Assembly (NCBI GenBank): GCA_905234075.1
Contig: CAJOGI010000001.1
Coordinates: forward strand, 62,001-126,000
Length of the DNA: 64,000 nucleotides
Source: an uncultured Synergistales bacterium
Lineage (GTDB): Bacteria; Synergistota; Synergistia; Synergistales; Aminobacteriaceae
Reading direction: 5' to 3'
Positions 18,043-27,848 of this stretch are shown piece by piece. Positions within the stretch are counted from its first letter, which is position 1, and each line of letters begins with the position of its first letter. The translations under genes were made by a program, and so were the position numbers. The notes beneath the pieces are model-generated. The model was not told the DNA's origin. It was given only the letters and a program-made list of their open reading frames with translations, and did not search any database.

Positions 18043-18624
18043 ATGCGAGTTAGATTTATATATTCAAAACGCGGGGGCGCGTGCTTTGTGCCGCATATTG
18101 CCCTCGCGCAGATTTTTTCGCGCACAGCGTCGAGAGCAGGCTTGAAATTAATAATGACGCAGGGATTTTCGCCGCGTGCAAAAATCAGTTTTGCTCCCGA
18201 ACTTCCTGCCGGTGTCGTTGCATTGGCTGAAGCAGTTGACATGTATTTTGATGAAGCTGTCGGCGATGACATTATCCCACGAATGAATGACGCGCTGCCC
18301 GAAGGTTTTAATATTTCGCGTGCAGTTTATCCCGAAGAAAATTCGCCGTCGCTCGGAAAACTCTGCACACATGCTGAATATTTAGTTAGGAGCGTAAAAA
18401 ATTTAGAGCTTCAAACATATTTTAATAATCCATCAATAATTAAAACAAATTATATTGATGAATGGCTCAGACTTATTATTAAAGAGCCTGCCCAAAATCC
18501 CATAGGTGGCTTTGTAAAAACCATGATAAAAGAAAACATAATCGCAGGCTGGCATGAAATTAACATCGTGCGCACTGCGATTGGCCATTATGATGAAATT
18601 TCCGACGCGGTGAAAATGTCATGA
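18043..18624 (+). CDS. Radical-SAM-linked protein (DUF2344 / TIGR03936 family)
   Basis: 193 residues. The N-terminus MRVRFIYSKRGGACFVPHIAL and the following RTASRAGLKLIMTQGFSPRAKISFAPELPAGV are the characteristic blocks of the family that is usually fused to or next to a TIGR03960 radical SAM protein and near RNase E/G. Here the radical SAM partner is absent from the window, but rng follows with a four-base ATGA overlap, as commonly seen. Molecular role unknown; a link to RNA modification is an inference from context. No Shine-Dalgarno is visible before the ATG, where a repeat has been placed. Confidence 0.85.
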   Translation: MRVRFIYSKRGGACFVPHIALAQIFSRTASRAGLKLIMTQGFSPRAKISFAPELPAGVVALAEAVDMYFDEAVGDDIIPRMNDALPEGFNISRAVYPEENSPSLGKLCTHAEYLVRSVKNLELQTYFNNPSIIKTNYIDEWLRLIIKEPAQNPIGGFVKTMIKENIIAGWHEINIVRTAIGHYDEISDAVKMS

Positions 18625-20090
18625 GCGAAGTAAAAATTATCGCGGACCTGAAAGAGCGTGAACAGTCCCGCGTTGCTTTGATTGAGGACGGAAAATTAAC
18701 AGAACTTTTTGTTGAATTTAATTTTGAAGTTTCAAGGACGCAGGGCGATATTTTCAAGGCTCGTGTCGAGACTATAGTCCCGGCAATAAATGCGGCCTTC
18801 GTGTCAATTTCATCTAAGAAGCAAAATAAAAACGAACCTCACAATGCTTTTTTATATCTTAATGAGAATGAACGCACGGCGCAATTAAAATCCGGCAATG
18901 AATTAATCGTGCAGATTATCAAGAACGCCCGGAAAAATAAAGCTCCAAGAGTAACTGCAAAAATATCAGTACCGGGACGCTGGCTCGTGCTCATGCCTGA
19001 CAGCGACGAAATAGGAGTCTCGAGGCGGATTAATGATCCTGAAGAACGAAAAAGATTAAAAAATTTTGCCGAAGAGTTAAGCAAAGAATTAAACGGCTTC
19101 GGAATAATAATTAGGACTGCCGCAGAAGGAATCAGCGAGGAATTTTTGAGGAGCGATTTTGATTCGCTGTTAAGCCTTTGGCGCGACATTGAGGACAAAG
19201 CGAAAAAAAATTCTGCGCCGTGCCTTTTATACCGCGATACCGGGACATTAGGGCGCGTGCTCCGCGATGAAGTCTCCGGCAAAATCGATGAAATTATTAT
19301 TGATGACGCGGAAGAATTTGAAGCCGCAAAAAATTTTGTTGAGAGATTTTTTCCTGAAAAGCCCGACATAAAACTTTACACAGAAATTACGCCTATATTT
19401 GAATATTTTGGAATTGAAAGCGAAATTCAAAAGGCCCTAGAAAAAAAAGTCTGGCTGAGGAGCGGTGCATATCTCGTATTTGATCAGACTGAAGCCCTGA
19501 CCGTAATTGACGTAAACACCGGAAAATTTACAAGCGCACCGGACATGAGGCACACGGTCTTGGCTACAAACTTGGAAGCCGCTGAAGAGATAGCCCGTCA
19601 GTTAAGACTGCGATCAATCGGCGGAATTATCATTGTAGATTTTATCGACATGGATTTTAGAGAAGACAAGGCGGAATTACTGAAGAGCTTTGAAAAATTT
19701 TTGAGCCGCGACAGATTGAAGGCAAAAGTTTTTTCAATAACCCAGCTCGGACTCGTCGAACTGACGCGCAAACGGGAACGCCCGGACTTGAAAAGCATAT
19801 TAACGCGGAACTGTCCTATATGCGAAGATAACGGCTTTGTCGAGCGCGAAGAAAACATCGCAATGAACATAAAAAGATTTATCAGAAAGATAGCAGGCGC
19901 AAATAATTCCGAAGCGTTTTTAATTCAGACATCTAATCACATGGCTTCATATATAAACGAAAAATTTATTGACGAATGGCAAAAAGAATTTAATCGAAAA
20001 ATTTTTATCGAGGGCGTTGCGAGCTTCTCATGGAATAAATACAGGCTTGAATATCAAGGAAGTTTGGAGAAGTTAGAGCTGAGAAGTTAG
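18621..20090 (+). CDS. rng: Ribonuclease G / E family endoribonuclease
   Basis: 489 residues. Single-strand-specific endoribonuclease for rRNA maturation and mRNA decay. The S1 domain is at the N-terminus (GDIFKARVETIVPAINAAFVSI) and the catalytic DNase-I-like domain carries the two metal-binding aspartates in TVIDVNTGKFTS and IIVDFIDMDF. RKRERPDLKSIL and the cysteine pair CPIC (zinc-link like) follow. The length is that of RNase G, without the RNase E scaffold tail. Translation is coupled to the upstream DUF2344 gene. The stop codon lies in GAAGTTAGGAAT, a degenerate trace of the TAGGAGN repeat. Confidence 0.94.
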   Translation: MSEVKIIADLKEREQSRVALIEDGKLTELFVEFNFEVSRTQGDIFKARVETIVPAINAAFVSISSKKQNKNEPHNAFLYLNENERTAQLKSGNELIVQIIKNARKNKAPRVTAKISVPGRWLVLMPDSDEIGVSRRINDPEERKRLKNFAEELSKELNGFGIIIRTAAEGISEEFLRSDFDSLLSLWRDIEDKAKKNSAPCLLYRDTGTLGRVLRDEVSGKIDEIIIDDAEEFEAAKNFVERFFPEKPDIKLYTEITPIFEYFGIESEIQKALEKKVWLRSGAYLVFDQTEALTVIDVNTGKFTSAPDMRHTVLATNLEAAEEIARQLRLRSIGGIIIVDFIDMDFREDKAELLKSFEKFLSRDRLKAKVFSITQLGLVELTRKRERPDLKSILTRNCPICEDNGFVEREENIAMNIKRFIRKIAGANNSEAFLIQTSNHMASYINEKFIDEWQKEFNRKIFIEGVASFSWNKYRLEYQGSLEKLELRS

Positions 20091-20113
20091 GAATGTGAGG
20101 AGACAGCTGCCTG

Positions 20114-20494
20114 TTACGCGAGCTCTACTACTGTGGCGCGAAGCTTTTCGACTTGTTTTGTGAGGGCCTCAACTTTTTTCTTGAGGATAATATTTTCAAT
20201 CTCAGGAGACATTTCTTTTTTATTGCTTTTCTTAGCTGTTGGAGTTGTTTGAAGGTCTTTTGAAGCTGTTTTGCGCCCTCTCCTTACTCGTCCGGCAGTC
20301 TTTTTTGTTTTCCTTGACGCTCTGGGAGCCGCCTTTTCATGATTATGAGCTTCCCTTTGAAGTGCTGCGACGGTCTGCCAGCTTATTCCCAACTCTTCAG
20401 CTGCTGTCATGATACCAACTGCTTCGGCTCTTGCTAAAACCACTGCGCGTTCGCTCGCTGTGAAGTCCCTTGTTCTTTTCTTGGTGGTTGGCAT
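20114..20494 (-). CDS. Small basic HTH / histone-H1-like protein, unknown
   Basis: 126 residues with AAGGAGAG well placed before the ATG. Residues about 12-45 (FTASERAVVLARAEAVGIMTAAEELGI then SWQTVAALQRE) look like a homeodomain-type helix-turn-helix as in transposase or GcrA-like N-termini. Residues 50-95 are rich in Lys, Arg, Ala, Thr and Pro, like a histone H1 tail. The last 30 residues (LKKKVEALTKQVEKL) have heptad leucines and should form a coiled coil. This suggests a nucleoid or regulatory DNA-binding dimer; no named family was recognised. It is convergent with rng. Confidence 0.65.
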   Translation of the reverse strand: MPTTKKRTRDFTASERAVVLARAEAVGIMTAAEELGISWQTVAALQREAHNHEKAAPRASRKTKKTAGRVRRGRKTASKDLQTTPTAKKSNKKEMSPEIENIILKKKVEALTKQVEKLRATVVELA

Positions 20495-20611
20495 AAAAAA
20501 ATCTCTCCTTAAATTTATAAATTTTTGTATGTTGCATAAATTGCTACAATTCTAGCATTACTAAATTAAGATTTCTATGTATCATTCAGAAAAATTATTT
20601 ATGATTTTCTC

Positions 20612-20640
20612 TTGAAAAAGTTTGCATTATTAAATATGAT
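20612..20640 (+). promoter_or_regulatory. Promoter of the second surface protein gene
   Basis: TTGAAA (20612-20617), 17 bases, TATGAT (20635-20640); predicted start near 20647. A second extended -10 (TGCTACAAT, 20542-20550) lies further upstream. Confidence 0.6.
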
Positions 20641-20684
20641 AAAATTGTTTTCAATATTTTAAATTTACGAAAGGAAGGTTTCAC

Positions 20685-22253
20685 GTGCGTAATAACTTCA
20701 AATTCTTCTTTACGCTAATTTTTATTGTATTATTAAATTCTTTTATGGCAGGCAGTACAGGCTGGGCAGAGACTTATTCAAGCACCACAGGGGGTACTCA
20801 CGCAATTACAGCAAGCGGCACAACAGTAACTTATACTAACCCGACAGTTACAAAAACCGGCGATGTCTCCGGCCAAAGCGATGATTATGACTGGAAGGGA
20901 ACTAACGCAGCAGTGTGGGCAGGCAACGGAGCAAATCTGACAATTACAGGCGGAACAATTAATTCAAACGCTAAATACGGCAACGCAGTTTTTTCATACG
21001 GCGGAACAAACAGCAACACTAATAACAATCAGGGCGACGGCACGACGGTTACTATTTCCGACGCAACGATAACGACGACCTCAAATAATTCCGGCGGAAT
21101 TATGACAACGGGCGGCGGAATTATGAACGCTACGAACTTAACTATCAAAACTTCGGGCGGATCGTCTGCGGCTATTCGTTCGGACAGCGGCGGCGGAACA
21201 GTTACGGTTTCGGGCGGAACCTATGAGACTTCCGGGACAGGCTCGCCTGCAATTTATTCAACGGCAGCAATAACAGTGGCGGATGCGGATTTAACCGCAA
21301 CAAATTCTCAGGGCGTAGTCATTGAAGGCGGCAACTCCGTAACTTTAACGTCATGCAAAATCAACGCCAACCATGCCACCAAGAACGGCCAAGACTCAAC
21401 GCGCCAAGCTGTTTTATTGTATAAGTCAATGTCAAAGGACGCTTCAAGCGGAACATCAGCCTTCACTATGACGAACGGCTCAATAACGAACACTATAGGA
21501 GATATTTTCTGTGTAACTAACACGACAAGCACAATTAATCTGACTAACGTAACGATCACGAATAATGACACGTCGGGATATTTTTTAAGAGCGGAAGGGC
21601 AAAATTGGGGGACTTCAGGATCAAACGGCGGAGCAGTAACCTTTACGGCGAGCAATCAGAATATTTCAGGCAATATTATTCTTGACAGTTACTCATCGCT
21701 CACAATGACTTTGAAAGACAATTCAACTTTCAAGGGCGCAATTTCTCTTGAGAGTTCTTCCTCATCTTCGTCTGTCAATACCAGCGCATCTGTAGCAAAT
21801 GTATCTATAACGGTCGAAGACGGCTCAAAGTTGACTCTAACTGGGGATTCTTCAGTTGCGTCAATAACTGTCGCAAATGCAAACGATGTTGATTATGGAG
21901 AATATACACTTAACGTAAACGGCACAAGCTACAACGCAAGCAATCCCGTCAGCGGCACAGCAGGAGATACGACCAGCAATCAAACCACCACCGATACAGA
22001 CACCGGCACTAACACTAATACGAACACGAACACCGGCACTGATACGCAGACCAACACGGAGACTAATACAAACACAGGCACGCAGACGAACACTCAAACA
22101 AACACAAACACAAATACGAATACTAACACTAACACGAACAACAACAGCACGGGCACGACTACTTCTGTCGGCAGCAGCAGTAGCGGCTGTAATGCAGGCT
22201 TCGGTTTAGCGGCGTTGGCGATTTTAGCTTTAGCAAAAAAAATTAGGAGCTAA
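20685..22253 (+). CDS. Exported beta-helix-like protein with Synergist-CTERM tail
   Basis: 522 residues, GTG start at 20685 with AAGGAAGG upstream. Signal peptide residues 1-28 (cleavage after GWA). Residues 30-430 are rich in Thr, Ser, Asn and Gly with repeated ITGGTI / VTVSGGTYET / LTLTSCKI rungs, typical of right-handed parallel beta-helix or pectate-lyase-like surface proteins. Residues about 438-495 are a Thr-Asn-rich linker (TNTNTNTN) encoded by a near-microsatellite. The tail GSSSSGCNAGFG, hydrophobic helix and KKIRS fits Synergist-CTERM. Adhesion is a guess; no catalytic residues are recognised. The final IRS and stop derive from a repeat-like attaggagctaa. Confidence 0.8.
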   Translation: MRNNFKFFFTLIFIVLLNSFMAGSTGWAETYSSTTGGTHAITASGTTVTYTNPTVTKTGDVSGQSDDYDWKGTNAAVWAGNGANLTITGGTINSNAKYGNAVFSYGGTNSNTNNNQGDGTTVTISDATITTTSNNSGGIMTTGGGIMNATNLTIKTSGGSSAAIRSDSGGGTVTVSGGTYETSGTGSPAIYSTAAITVADADLTATNSQGVVIEGGNSVTLTSCKINANHATKNGQDSTRQAVLLYKSMSKDASSGTSAFTMTNGSITNTIGDIFCVTNTTSTINLTNVTITNNDTSGYFLRAEGQNWGTSGSNGGAVTFTASNQNISGNIILDSYSSLTMTLKDNSTFKGAISLESSSSSSSVNTSASVANVSITVEDGSKLTLTGDSSVASITVANANDVDYGEYTLNVNGTSYNASNPVSGTAGDTTSNQTTTDTDTGTNTNTNTNTGTDTQTNTETNTNTGTQTNTQTNTNTNTNTNTNTNNNSTGTTTSVGSSSSGCNAGFGLAALAILALAKKIRS

Positions 22254-22260
22254 GAAAAAA

Positions 22261-22285
22261 ATTCCTAACTCCTAATTCCTAACTC
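22261..22285 (-). repeat. TAGGAGN dispersed repeat copy 7
   Basis: Pyrimidine-rich on plus (attcctaactcctaattcc). With aattaggag at 22242-22250 it makes a nine-pair inverted repeat between the convergent surface-protein and guaA genes, possibly serving as a weak terminator. Confidence 0.75.
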
Positions 22286-22297
22286 TTTATTAAAAAA

Positions 22298-23854
22298 TTA
22301 TTCCCATTCAATCGTTGCGGGCGGCTTTGAAGTTACATCAAGAACAACTCGGTTAATGCCTTTCACTTCGTTGCAAATTCTTTTTGAAATTTTATCGAGG
22401 ACATCAAAATCAATTCTTGACCACTCCGCCGTCATAGCGTCTTGTGAATTAATTGCACGCAAAGCTATAACTTCGTTGTAAGTTCTTGAGTCTCCCATGA
22501 CACCGACAGACTTAACCGGCAATAAAACGCAGAACGCCTGCCAGATATTTTTATAAAGCCCGGCGAGTTTTAATTCCTCTCTGAAAATTGCGTCTGCCTC
22601 GCGCAAAACATCGAGCCTTTGCTTTGTAATCTCTCCTAAGCAGCGCACAGCAAGTCCCGGACCGGGAAAAGGCTGACGCGAAATAATTTCTTCGGGCATT
22701 CCGATAATTTTACCTAACTCTCTGACTTCATCTTTGAATAAATCTCTCAACGGCTCAAGCAGTTTCAAATTCATTTTTTCGGGAAGTCCGCCGACGTTGT
22801 GATGAGATTTAATTAACGCCGCGCCCTTTTTGCCTTTAATTCCGCTTTCAATGACATCAGGATAAATTGTCCCCTGCAAAAGCCATTCAGCACCGTGAAT
22901 TTTTTTTGCCTCTTCCTCAAAAACTTCAATAAAGAGCCGTCCGATGATTTTTCTTTTTTGTTCCGGGTCTGTAACTCCTGCAAGCTCGCTCAAAAATTTT
23001 TCCGAAGCGTCAACGTAAATTACATTGAGGCCAAGTGCTTTATACTGCTCCATGACCTGTTCAGGCTCGTGAAGTCTCATTAAGCCGTGATTTACAAAAA
23101 CGCACTGTAAATTTTCGCCGATAGCCTTATTCACAAGCACAGCCGAGACGCTCGAATCGACTCCGCCCGAAAGACCGCAGACAACTTTTTTATCGCCGAC
23201 TTTATTTTTTATGTCGCTGATAGTGCTTTCAACCCAGTCCGATAAATTCCAATCGCCGGAACAGCCGCAAATATCAAAGATAAAATTTCTCAAAATTTTT
23301 TCGCCGTTTTCAGTGTGTACGACTTCGGGGTGAAACTGGAGGCCGAAAAATTTTTTATTAATATTTTCGATTGACGAGATCACTCCGCCTTCGGTTAATG
23401 ATGTCGCAATAAAACCTTCGGGAAGTTTTGAGACGTTATCGCCGTGACTCATAAGCACGTGAATTTCGTCAGGAATTTCTCTTAACAATACGGAATTTTT
23501 TTCGTTCTTTTTGATTAAAGTTACGCCGTATTCTGACGCTCTGCCGGAGCTGACGACACCGCCGGAAAATTTCGCCATTAACTGCATACCGTAGCAAATG
23601 CCAAGAACGGGGCAGGCAGATTCAAAAATTTTTTCGTCAATCATAATTGCGTCGGGGTCATTTACGCTGTCAGGTCCGCCGGAAATTATTATTCCCTTAG
23701 GCGAATAAGACGCGACTGTCTCCGCCGACACGTCCCAATTTAGAATGACGCTGTGTATTTTCATTTCTCTGAGCCGCCGCGCTATCAGCTGCGTGAATTG
23801 AGAGCCGCAGTTAATAATTATTATATTTTCGTTAGTTAAAAAATTTTTTTCCAT
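22298..23854 (-). CDS. guaA: GMP synthase (glutamine-hydrolysing)
   Basis: 518 residues, converts XMP to GMP. The N-terminal class I glutamine amidotransferase has ISGGPDSV, nucleophile C87 in GICYGMQLM and the His/Glu pair in LQFHPEV. The ATP-pyrophosphatase domain has the P-loop GLSGGVDSSV, and the C-terminal dimerisation domain ends VLDVTSKPPATIEWE, the standard end. It begins three bases after iscU, so it is the last gene of an iscS-iscU-guaA transcript. Confidence 0.97.
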   Translation of the reverse strand: MEKNFLTNENIIIINCGSQFTQLIARRLREMKIHSVILNWDVSAETVASYSPKGIIISGGPDSVNDPDAIMIDEKIFESACPVLGICYGMQLMAKFSGGVVSSGRASEYGVTLIKKNEKNSVLLREIPDEIHVLMSHGDNVSKLPEGFIATSLTEGGVISSIENINKKFFGLQFHPEVVHTENGEKILRNFIFDICGCSGDWNLSDWVESTISDIKNKVGDKKVVCGLSGGVDSSVSAVLVNKAIGENLQCVFVNHGLMRLHEPEQVMEQYKALGLNVIYVDASEKFLSELAGVTDPEQKRKIIGRLFIEVFEEEAKKIHGAEWLLQGTIYPDVIESGIKGKKGAALIKSHHNVGGLPEKMNLKLLEPLRDLFKDEVRELGKIIGMPEEIISRQPFPGPGLAVRCLGEITKQRLDVLREADAIFREELKLAGLYKNIWQAFCVLLPVKSVGVMGDSRTYNEVIALRAINSQDAMTAEWSRIDFDVLDKISKRICNEVKGINRVVLDVTSKPPATIEWE

Positions 23855-23857
23855 TAC

Positions 23858-24274
23858 TCACTCCTCGTGATGTTCCATTGGTATAGTTTTCATTCCATGC
23901 TTTTGACGATAATCGTTCAGAGCTGTGTGAATGGCCTCTTCAGCAAGAACAGAGCAGTGCATTTTTATCGGCGGCAGTCCGTCAAGAGCTTCAGCCACCG
24001 CGCTGTTTGTTAAATTCCATGCGTCCTCAATCGTACGGCCCTTAATCAATTCCGTAGCCATGCTTGACGACGCTATAGCTGACGCACAGCCGAACGTCTT
24101 GAATTTGACATCTTCGATTATATTTGTGTCAGGGTTGACCTTCAAATAAATTTTCATGATGTCCCCGCATTTCGGATTTCCTGCTTCTCCTATGCCGTCC
24201 GCGTCAGGAATTTCGCCGACGTTTCTTGGATTAATAAAATGATCCATTACTTTCTGACTGTAATCTAATGCCAT
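23858..24274 (-). CDS. iscU: Fe-S cluster scaffold protein IscU/NifU N-domain
   Basis: 138 residues. Scaffold on which Fe-S clusters are built with sulfur from the adjacent cysteine desulfurase. The three ligand cysteines are C36 (NPKCGD), C63 (FGCASA) and C107 (MHCSVLAEEA), and GCASAIASSSMATELIKG is the family signature. The short His/Glu-rich end (MEHHEE) is frequent in NifU-like proteins of anaerobes. AAGGAG precedes the ATG. It lies 81 bases after iscS, the gap being filled by a TAGGAGN repeat. Confidence 0.95.
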   Translation of the reverse strand: MALDYSQKVMDHFINPRNVGEIPDADGIGEAGNPKCGDIMKIYLKVNPDTNIIEDVKFKTFGCASAIASSSMATELIKGRTIEDAWNLTNSAVAEALDGLPPIKMHCSVLAEEAIHTALNDYRQKHGMKTIPMEHHEE

Positions 24275-24330
24275 ATTTTTATTTCTCCTTTTTGATTTTA
24301 TTAAATCTTTTACTTCAGGAAATTTTTTTA

Positions 24331-24365
24331 CTTCCTAACTCCTACCTCCTAACTCCTACCTGCTT
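24331..24365 (-). repeat. TAGGAGN dispersed repeat copy 8
   Basis: In the coding direction it reads aaaagcaggtaggagttagg and further units then an A run. It supplies the last codons and TAG stop of iscS. Confidence 0.85.
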
Positions 24366-25546
24366 TTCAAGTATTCTTCCCATAACGGGGACATTTCACG
24401 CCGTCTCGCAACTATCTCCGGCAGGACTTCAAGAACATAATCAATCTGTTCGTCAGTCGTGAGTCTTCCGAGCGTAAATCTTAAAGAACCGTGAGCCATC
24501 TCGTGCTTGAGGCCAAGTGCCAATAACACGTGAGACGGGTCTAAACTTTCTGAAGAACACGCGCTGCCCGTTGAGGCTGAAATTCCTTTTGCGTCAAGGT
24601 CTAATAACAAAGTCTCGCCCTCAACGCCGATAAAACTGAAATTAATGTTATTGGGAAGTCTTTTATCGCCTTTTGAAATATCCGGGCCGTTTAATTTAGC
24701 GTGAGGAATTTTCTGGAGAAGCCCTGCGATTAATTTATCCCGTCTTGCGGAATTTATTTTTTTATCCTCCTCAAGCCTGCTCTTAAAAATTTCCATCGCC
24801 TCGCCGAAGCCGACAATGCCTGCAATGTTTTCCGTGCTTGCCCTGCGGCCTTTCTCCTGCGCTCCGCCGTGAACAAAATTTTCCGGGCGTAAACCTTTTC
24901 TCAAATATAAAGCTCCGACGCCTTTCGGGCCGTACATTTTATGGGCGGACATTGAAAGCATATCAATATTCATCGCTTTAACGTCAATGTCAAGATGCGC
25001 GGCAGCCTGCACTGCGTCAGTGTGGAAAGGAATTTTTTTCTCCCTGCAAAGTGCGCCGATCTCCGCGACGGGCTCAATAGTTCCGACCTCGTTATTAGCA
25101 AACATAATCGAGACTAGAGCGGTCTTATCTGTGATAGCGTTCTTAACGTCTTCGACGCTCACAAAGCCCTCAGCGTCAACAGGAAGATATGTAACTTCAA
25201 CTCCCTCGACTTTTTTAAGATATTCAGCCGTGTGTAAAATTGCGTGATGTTCAATTTGAGTCGTGATTAAATGATTTTTTCCGGCAATCTTAGCTTTTTC
25301 GAGCGTCCCTTTTAATGCCCAGTTGTCCGCCTCAGTTCCTGACCCCGTGAAAAAAATTTCTGAAGGGTCAGCGTTCAGTGCTGCGGCAACCTGACCTCGT
25401 GCCTTTTCAATCGCGGCACGGCTCTTGCGTGAAAATGAATACACGCTCGACGGATTACCGAAATTTTCGCTGAAGTACGGCATCATCGCCTTCAAAACTT
25501 CCGGACTTGTCGGCGTTGTCGCTGTGTGATCCATATAAACAAACAT
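24356..25546 (-). CDS. iscS: Cysteine desulfurase (IscS/NifS type)
   Basis: 396 residues. PLP enzyme taking sulfur (or selenium) from cysteine. DHTATTPT opens the protein, TGSGTEADNWAL binds PLP phosphate, the PLP lysine is K203 in SMSAHKMYGPKG, and the mobile-loop cysteine is in ASTGSACSSES. AAGGAGG lies upstream of the ATG, and a promoter with an extended -10 is at 25584-25613. No iscR regulator is adjacent. With selABD in the window, IscS could also feed selenium to SelD, which is an inference. The C-terminus LKSR and stop are repeat-derived. Confidence 0.95.
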   Translation of the reverse strand: MFVYMDHTATTPTSPEVLKAMMPYFSENFGNPSSVYSFSRKSRAAIEKARGQVAAALNADPSEIFFTGSGTEADNWALKGTLEKAKIAGKNHLITTQIEHHAILHTAEYLKKVEGVEVTYLPVDAEGFVSVEDVKNAITDKTALVSIMFANNEVGTIEPVAEIGALCREKKIPFHTDAVQAAAHLDIDVKAMNIDMLSMSAHKMYGPKGVGALYLRKGLRPENFVHGGAQEKGRRASTENIAGIVGFGEAMEIFKSRLEEDKKINSARRDKLIAGLLQKIPHAKLNGPDISKGDKRLPNNINFSFIGVEGETLLLDLDAKGISASTGSACSSESLDPSHVLLALGLKHEMAHGSLRFTLGRLTTDEQIDYVLEVLPEIVARRREMSPLWEEYLKSR

Positions 25547-25583
25547 GTATAAATAATCCTCCTTCTACTCCTTCGGTAGGTTA

Positions 25584-25613
25584 ATTGTAGCATAATAAAA
25601 ACCTTAGGCGCAA
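25584..25613 (-). promoter_or_regulatory. Promoter of iscS-iscU-guaA
   Basis: TTGCGC (25613-25608), 18 bases, TACAAT (25589-25584) with a TGC extension before the -10. Confidence 0.5.
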
Positions 25614-25642
25614 TTTGTTCCCCCTCTACGTATTTTTAACTA

Positions 25643-25671
25643 TTGTCTTTTTTTTATTTCGGGTCTATTAT
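25643..25671 (+). promoter_or_regulatory. Promoter of groES-groEL
   Basis: TTGTCT (25643-25648), 17 bases, TATTAT (25666-25671); predicted start near 25678, just ahead of the CIRCE element. Confidence 0.65.
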
Positions 25672-25687
25672 TTGCCGCGTTGCTTAG

Positions 25688-25714
25688 TTAGCACTCTTTA
25701 ATGTTGAGTGCCAT
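25688..25714 (+). promoter_or_regulatory. CIRCE heat-shock operator (HrcA binding site)
   Basis: TTAGCACTC, nine-base spacer, GAGTGCCAT. The left half is the exact consensus; the right half differs from GAGTGCTAA at two or three outer bases. It lies in the leader between the groESL promoter and groES, so HrcA repression is expected. hrcA itself is not in the window. Confidence 0.88.
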
Positions 25715-25735
25715 TAAAAATTTTTAGGAGGTTTA

Positions 25736-26032
25736 ATGATTATGAAACTCAAGCCGCTTGGCGATAGAATAGTTGTAAAAGTTTTAAGTGAAGAGAAAAA
25801 AACGAAGGGCGGAATAGTTCTTCCCGACACAGCAAAAGAGAAACCGACAGAGGGCGAAGTTCTCGCGGTAGGTACAGGGAAAATTCTTGACAATGGAACA
25901 AAGCAGCCTGTTGAAGTCAAGGTCGGAGATCATATCATTTTCAGCAAGTATGCCGGCACAGAAGTTAAAGTTGACGGCGAAGAGCTTGTAATTTTCAGCG
26001 AGCGCGATGTGCTTGCAATCATTGAGAAATAG
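25736..26032 (+). CDS. groES: Co-chaperonin GroES
   Basis: 98 residues from ATG 25736; a second ATG at 25742 gives [14 protein letters not shown], the typical beginning, and AGGAGG (25726-25731) is four bases from the first and ten from the second, so either may be used. The mobile loop [24 protein letters not shown] and the roof region [16 protein letters not shown] are standard. It forms the heptameric lid of GroEL. First gene of a CIRCE-regulated operon with groEL 28 bases downstream. Confidence 0.97.
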   Translation: MIMKLKPLGDRIVVKVLSEEKKTKGGIVLPDTAKEKPTEGEVLAVGTGKILDNGTKQPVEVKVGDHIIFSKYAGTEVKVDGEELVIFSERDVLAIIEK

Positions 26033-26045
26033 TTAGAGAGAGTAA

Positions 26046-27695
<1,650 letters not shown>

Positions 27696-27770
27696 CAGGT
27701 AGGAGTTAGGAGTTAGCCTGCCTCTGCCTGACGGACAGACAGGTGCCGGACAGGCAGGGAGGTAGGAAGT
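27696..27770 (+). repeat. TAGGAGN dispersed repeat copy 9, interrupted by a palindromic insert
   Basis: caggtaggagttaggagtta begins right after the groEL stop. It is broken by about 42 bases with inverted ends (CCTGCC at 27717-27722, GGCAGG at 27753-27758), then resumes with gaggtaggaagtaaaa. Confidence 0.85.
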
Positions 27771-27810
27771 AAAAGCCCGGCTCCTCAATCCCAAATAAAT
27801 TAAGAAAATA

Positions 27811-27848
27811 AAAATCCCCGTGAGAATTTATCCCGCGAGGATTTTTTT
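27811..27848 (+). terminator. Terminator of groES-groEL
   Basis: AAAATCC (27811-27817) pairs with GGATTTT (27839-27845), extended inside by CGTG/CGCG, and followed by a T run. Confidence 0.8.
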
